Of a stretch of 14,884 nt of DNA, positions 13,015 to 14,884 are shown piece after piece (position 1 is the stretch's first letter; every line of letters begins with the position of its first letter). The notes under the pieces were generated by a model. The model was not told where the DNA came from. It did no database searches and worked only from the letters and a program-made list of their open reading frames with translations. The position numbers were made by a program, and so were the translations under genes. The stretch covers positions 1 through 14,884 of the forward strand of contig PUMS01000347.1 of assembly GCA_003551485.1 (NCBI GenBank), written 5' to 3'. The stretch is from Phycisphaeraceae bacterium. Its GTDB lineage: Bacteria; Planctomycetota; Phycisphaerae; Phycisphaerales; Phycisphaeraceae.

Positions 13015-14884
13015 AGCCGGAGGGGCCGAATGCTCAGAGGCGAGGGCGGTGACGGCGCGGGCATACTCCTGCATGAGCGTGGCCCGGCCGTGGCCGAACA
13101 GTTCCAGGTACTCCATCGCGCGCGTGCAGCCGACATAGAAGGCGGCGCGCCCGGTGACGTCGGGCTCGAAGCTCTGGGCCGAGGCCAGCAGCACGCAGTA
13201 TTTGTCGTAGCCCTTGGCCGAGGCCACCGTCGAGACCGTCAGGTGGTTGGTCGAACCCAGCAGCCGGTCCTTGCTGGCCGTGGCCAGGTGGATGCCCGCC
13301 ACCGGCAGCTTTGCCGCCTCCAGCGCCGTCACCAGGTCCTGCGTCCGCGAACGGGTCATGCTCAGCACCAGGATGTCCTCGGGCCGGACCTCCTGCTCGG
13401 TCAGCAGCCAGCGCAGCCGCTCGATGATCGCGCGTTCCTCGTGTCGCGGGCTTGTCACCGTCGAGATGCGCGGCCCAAGCCCCTCGCGCCGGGCAAAGCC
13501 GATGCGGTAGCAGTCGCCGTCGCGGCGGATCAGCCCCTTCTGCTCGAGGGTCAGCAGGTCGCCGAAGTCGCGCGTGGGCACGCGCGCCCGCCCGGCGGCG
13601 AAGCAGCCGTAGAGCACGTTGAAGGCCGGCTCGATGATCTGCCGCGTGTTGCGGAAGCACTCATCCATGACAAAGGCGCGACCGCCGCGAACGTTGATGC
13701 CCAGCGACTGCCAGTTGGGCCGGCGGCGGCCGTAGAGGTTCTGGGCGTCATCGTAGAAGATGTAGAGGTTGGGCTCCTCATCGCCGCGGCGCCGGCACAG
13801 GTGCTGAAGCAGCCGGAACTCCTCCTCATCGAAGTCCTGGCCCTCATCCACGTACACCGCATCGTAGAGCACGCGGTCGGCAAGCTCGCGCTGATGCTCG
13901 AGCACGTGCCCGAGCTCGGCCCGGTACTGCCGCGCCCGCGCGGCCTCATCGGCGGTGTCGATCGGCTGATACCGCCACAGCCCCTGGCGCGACAGGTGCC
14001 ACATCAGCCGGTTGAAGGCGAACACCTCGACCGCATCCGGCGGCACCGCCGCGCCGCTGCGCTGGCGGTAGGCCTGCGCGATCTTCTTTCGCAGGAACGG
14101 CACCAGCGTGCGGTTGAAGCACACCGCCAGCAGTCGCGGCGGGCGCGGCGGGGGCTCGAACAACTCACCCGATTGCTGCCCGGCCCGCGCCAGCCGCCGG
14201 GCGAGGTTGTTGGCCAGCACGATCGTCTTGCCGCTGCCGGCCACGCCGCGCACCAGCCGCGGCCCCTCCGCCCAGTTCTGGCTCGAGAGGCGCTGCTGCT
14301 CGGTCGAGAGGGCCTTGTAGGCCTCCGCCGCCTCATCGAAGGCCGCGCCCAGCGTGCCCCCGCACACCGGCCGCGGGCGCCGCTCGCGCGGCTCGAAATA
14401 GAGCACCGATGAGTCACCGAACGCCCGGAACACCACCCGAAGCTGCCCGGTCGCACACCCCTCCAGCCCCCACGCCGCCAGCAGGCGCGAGGCGCGGCCG
14501 GTGATCCGGTCGGCCAGGCGAAGCGGGGAAAGGTCATCGGCGAACAGCAACTCATCAGGACACCACGCATCCTCACCGAACCGCGCCATCCACGCCGCGC
14601 GGCGGATTTCGGGAAAGACCACCCAGTAGGCAAACGGCACCGCCGGCTCGGCCCCATTCAGCCGCTGCGCGGCATCCTTGATATCGAACATCGCATCACG
14701 CACCTGCGCGATGACGTTGCGCCGCCGCAGCCCGCCGCGGTAGCGGATGCGGCACTGCCCGCCGGGCTCGATGGCCTCGATCTGCTCGAGGGCGATCTGC
14801 TTGACCTCGAACACCTGCACGCCCGCCCGCGGGGCGATGAGCACCGCATCGGGCGGGCGGCGGGTGTTGCGGATCAGCGTCGGC
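12985..14884 (-). CDS. NERD-domain UvrD-type helicase (N-terminus outside window)
   Basis: The visible 632 residues are the bulk of a nuclease-related-domain (NERD)/superfamily 1 helicase fusion. The first ~60 residues show the restriction-like PD-(D/E)xK pattern: RPPDAVLIAPRAGVQVFEVK, then NVIAQVRDA, the NERD glutamine block. Helicase motifs follow: Walker A GVAGSGKT (about 14224-14247), CFNRTLVPFL, Walker B VDEGQD (about 13831-13851), DECFRNTRQI, a STVASAKGYDK motif V and YVGCTRAMEYL motif VI. Reading frame is open to the window edge; the first in-frame start-like codon (GTG at 14844) falls inside the nuclease core, so the true start lies beyond base 14884. The protein would bind, unwind and possibly cleave DNA or RNA. 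Related fusions occur in repair and in defence settings, and neither is shown here. The C-terminal PAPSPTGRGLG is encoded by a palindromic repeat and is probably not functional. Confidence 0.88.
   Translation of the reverse strand, partial: PTLIRNTRRPPDAVLIAPRAGVQVFEVKQIALEQIEAIEPGGQCRIRYRGGLRRRNVIAQVRDAMFDIKDAAQRLNGAEPAVPFAYWVVFPEIRRAAWMARFGEDAWCPDELLFADDLSPLRLADRITGRASRLLAAWGLEGCATGQLRVVFRAFGDSSVLYFEPRERRPRPVCGGTLGAAFDEAAEAYKALSTEQQRLSSQNWAEGPRLVRGVAGSGKTIVLANNLARRLARAGQQSGELFEPPPRPPRLLAVCFNRTLVPFLRKKIAQAYRQRSGAAVPPDAVEVFAFNRLMWHLSRQGLWRYQPIDTADEAARARQYRAELGHVLEHQRELADRVLYDAVYVDEGQDFDEEEFRLLQHLCRRRGDEEPNLYIFYDDAQNLYGRRRPNWQSLGINVRGGRAFVMDECFRNTRQIIEPAFNVLYGCFAAGRARVPTRDFGDLLTLEQKGLIRRDGDCYRIGFARREGLGPRISTVTSPRHEERAIIERLRWLLTEQEVRPEDILVLSMTRSRTQDLVTALEAAKLPVAGIHLATASKDRLLGSTNHLTVSTVASAKGYDKYCVLLASAQSFEPDVTGRAAFYVGCTRAMEYLELFGHGRATLMQEYARAVTALASEHSAPPAPSPTGRGLG

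Noticed and set aside
12468..13020. CRISPR array
   Set aside because: Repeats are inverted, irregularly spaced and palindromic, with no series of equal direct repeats and spacers, and no cas genes.

Overview
The window is GC-rich and densely coded. It looks like a bacterial chromosome, most plausibly a planctomycete of the Phycisphaerae type. That guess rests on several uroporphyrinogen-decarboxylase-like (URO-D-like) methyltransferases, a corrinoid protein and a corrinoid activase together, plus high GC and dispersed GC-rich palindromes. No rRNA or other taxonomic marker is present, so it is inference.

Layout. On the minus strand, 1-2220 holds the 5' part of gltB (glutamate synthase large subunit) and, overlapping it by ATGA, a LysR-type regulator. 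2490-3575 is a solitary URO-D-like methyltransferase. 3801-4385 is a SixA-like histidine phosphatase with a probable lipoprotein signal. 4470-9698 is a tight five-gene minus-strand operon, transcribed in this order: corrinoid-binding protein, three different URO-D-like proteins, and a homocysteine S-methyltransferase. Gaps inside it are 28 bases or less. Diverging from it on the plus strand are a small lipoprotein of unknown function (9990-10511) and a RACE-type reductive activator of corrinoid proteins (10602-12467). 12468-12984 has no gene but carries a fold-back set of palindromic repeats. From 12985 to the window end, on the minus strand, runs a NERD nuclease/UvrD-type helicase whose N-terminus lies outside.

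How it works together. The centre of the window (4470-12467) reads as a complete corrinoid-dependent methyl-transfer system. One or more URO-D-like proteins would take a methyl group from an unidentified donor onto the Co(I) corrinoid protein. The zinc-type homocysteine methyltransferase would pass it to homocysteine, giving methionine. RACE would re-reduce corrinoid that has oxidised to Co(II). No folate-binding domain, no MttB-type methyltransferase and no SAM-dependent activation domain is visible. The parts therefore amount to a dismantled methionine synthase fed by a non-folate methyl donor. The three operon URO-D paralogues and the solitary one have four different sequences at the position of the usual metal/active-site motif. 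This suggests different substrates, or catalytic and accessory roles.

Most starts chosen here have a GGAG-like ribosome binding site 5-9 bases upstream, so the genome clearly uses Shine-Dalgarno initiation. lysR is an exception: it may be leaderless.
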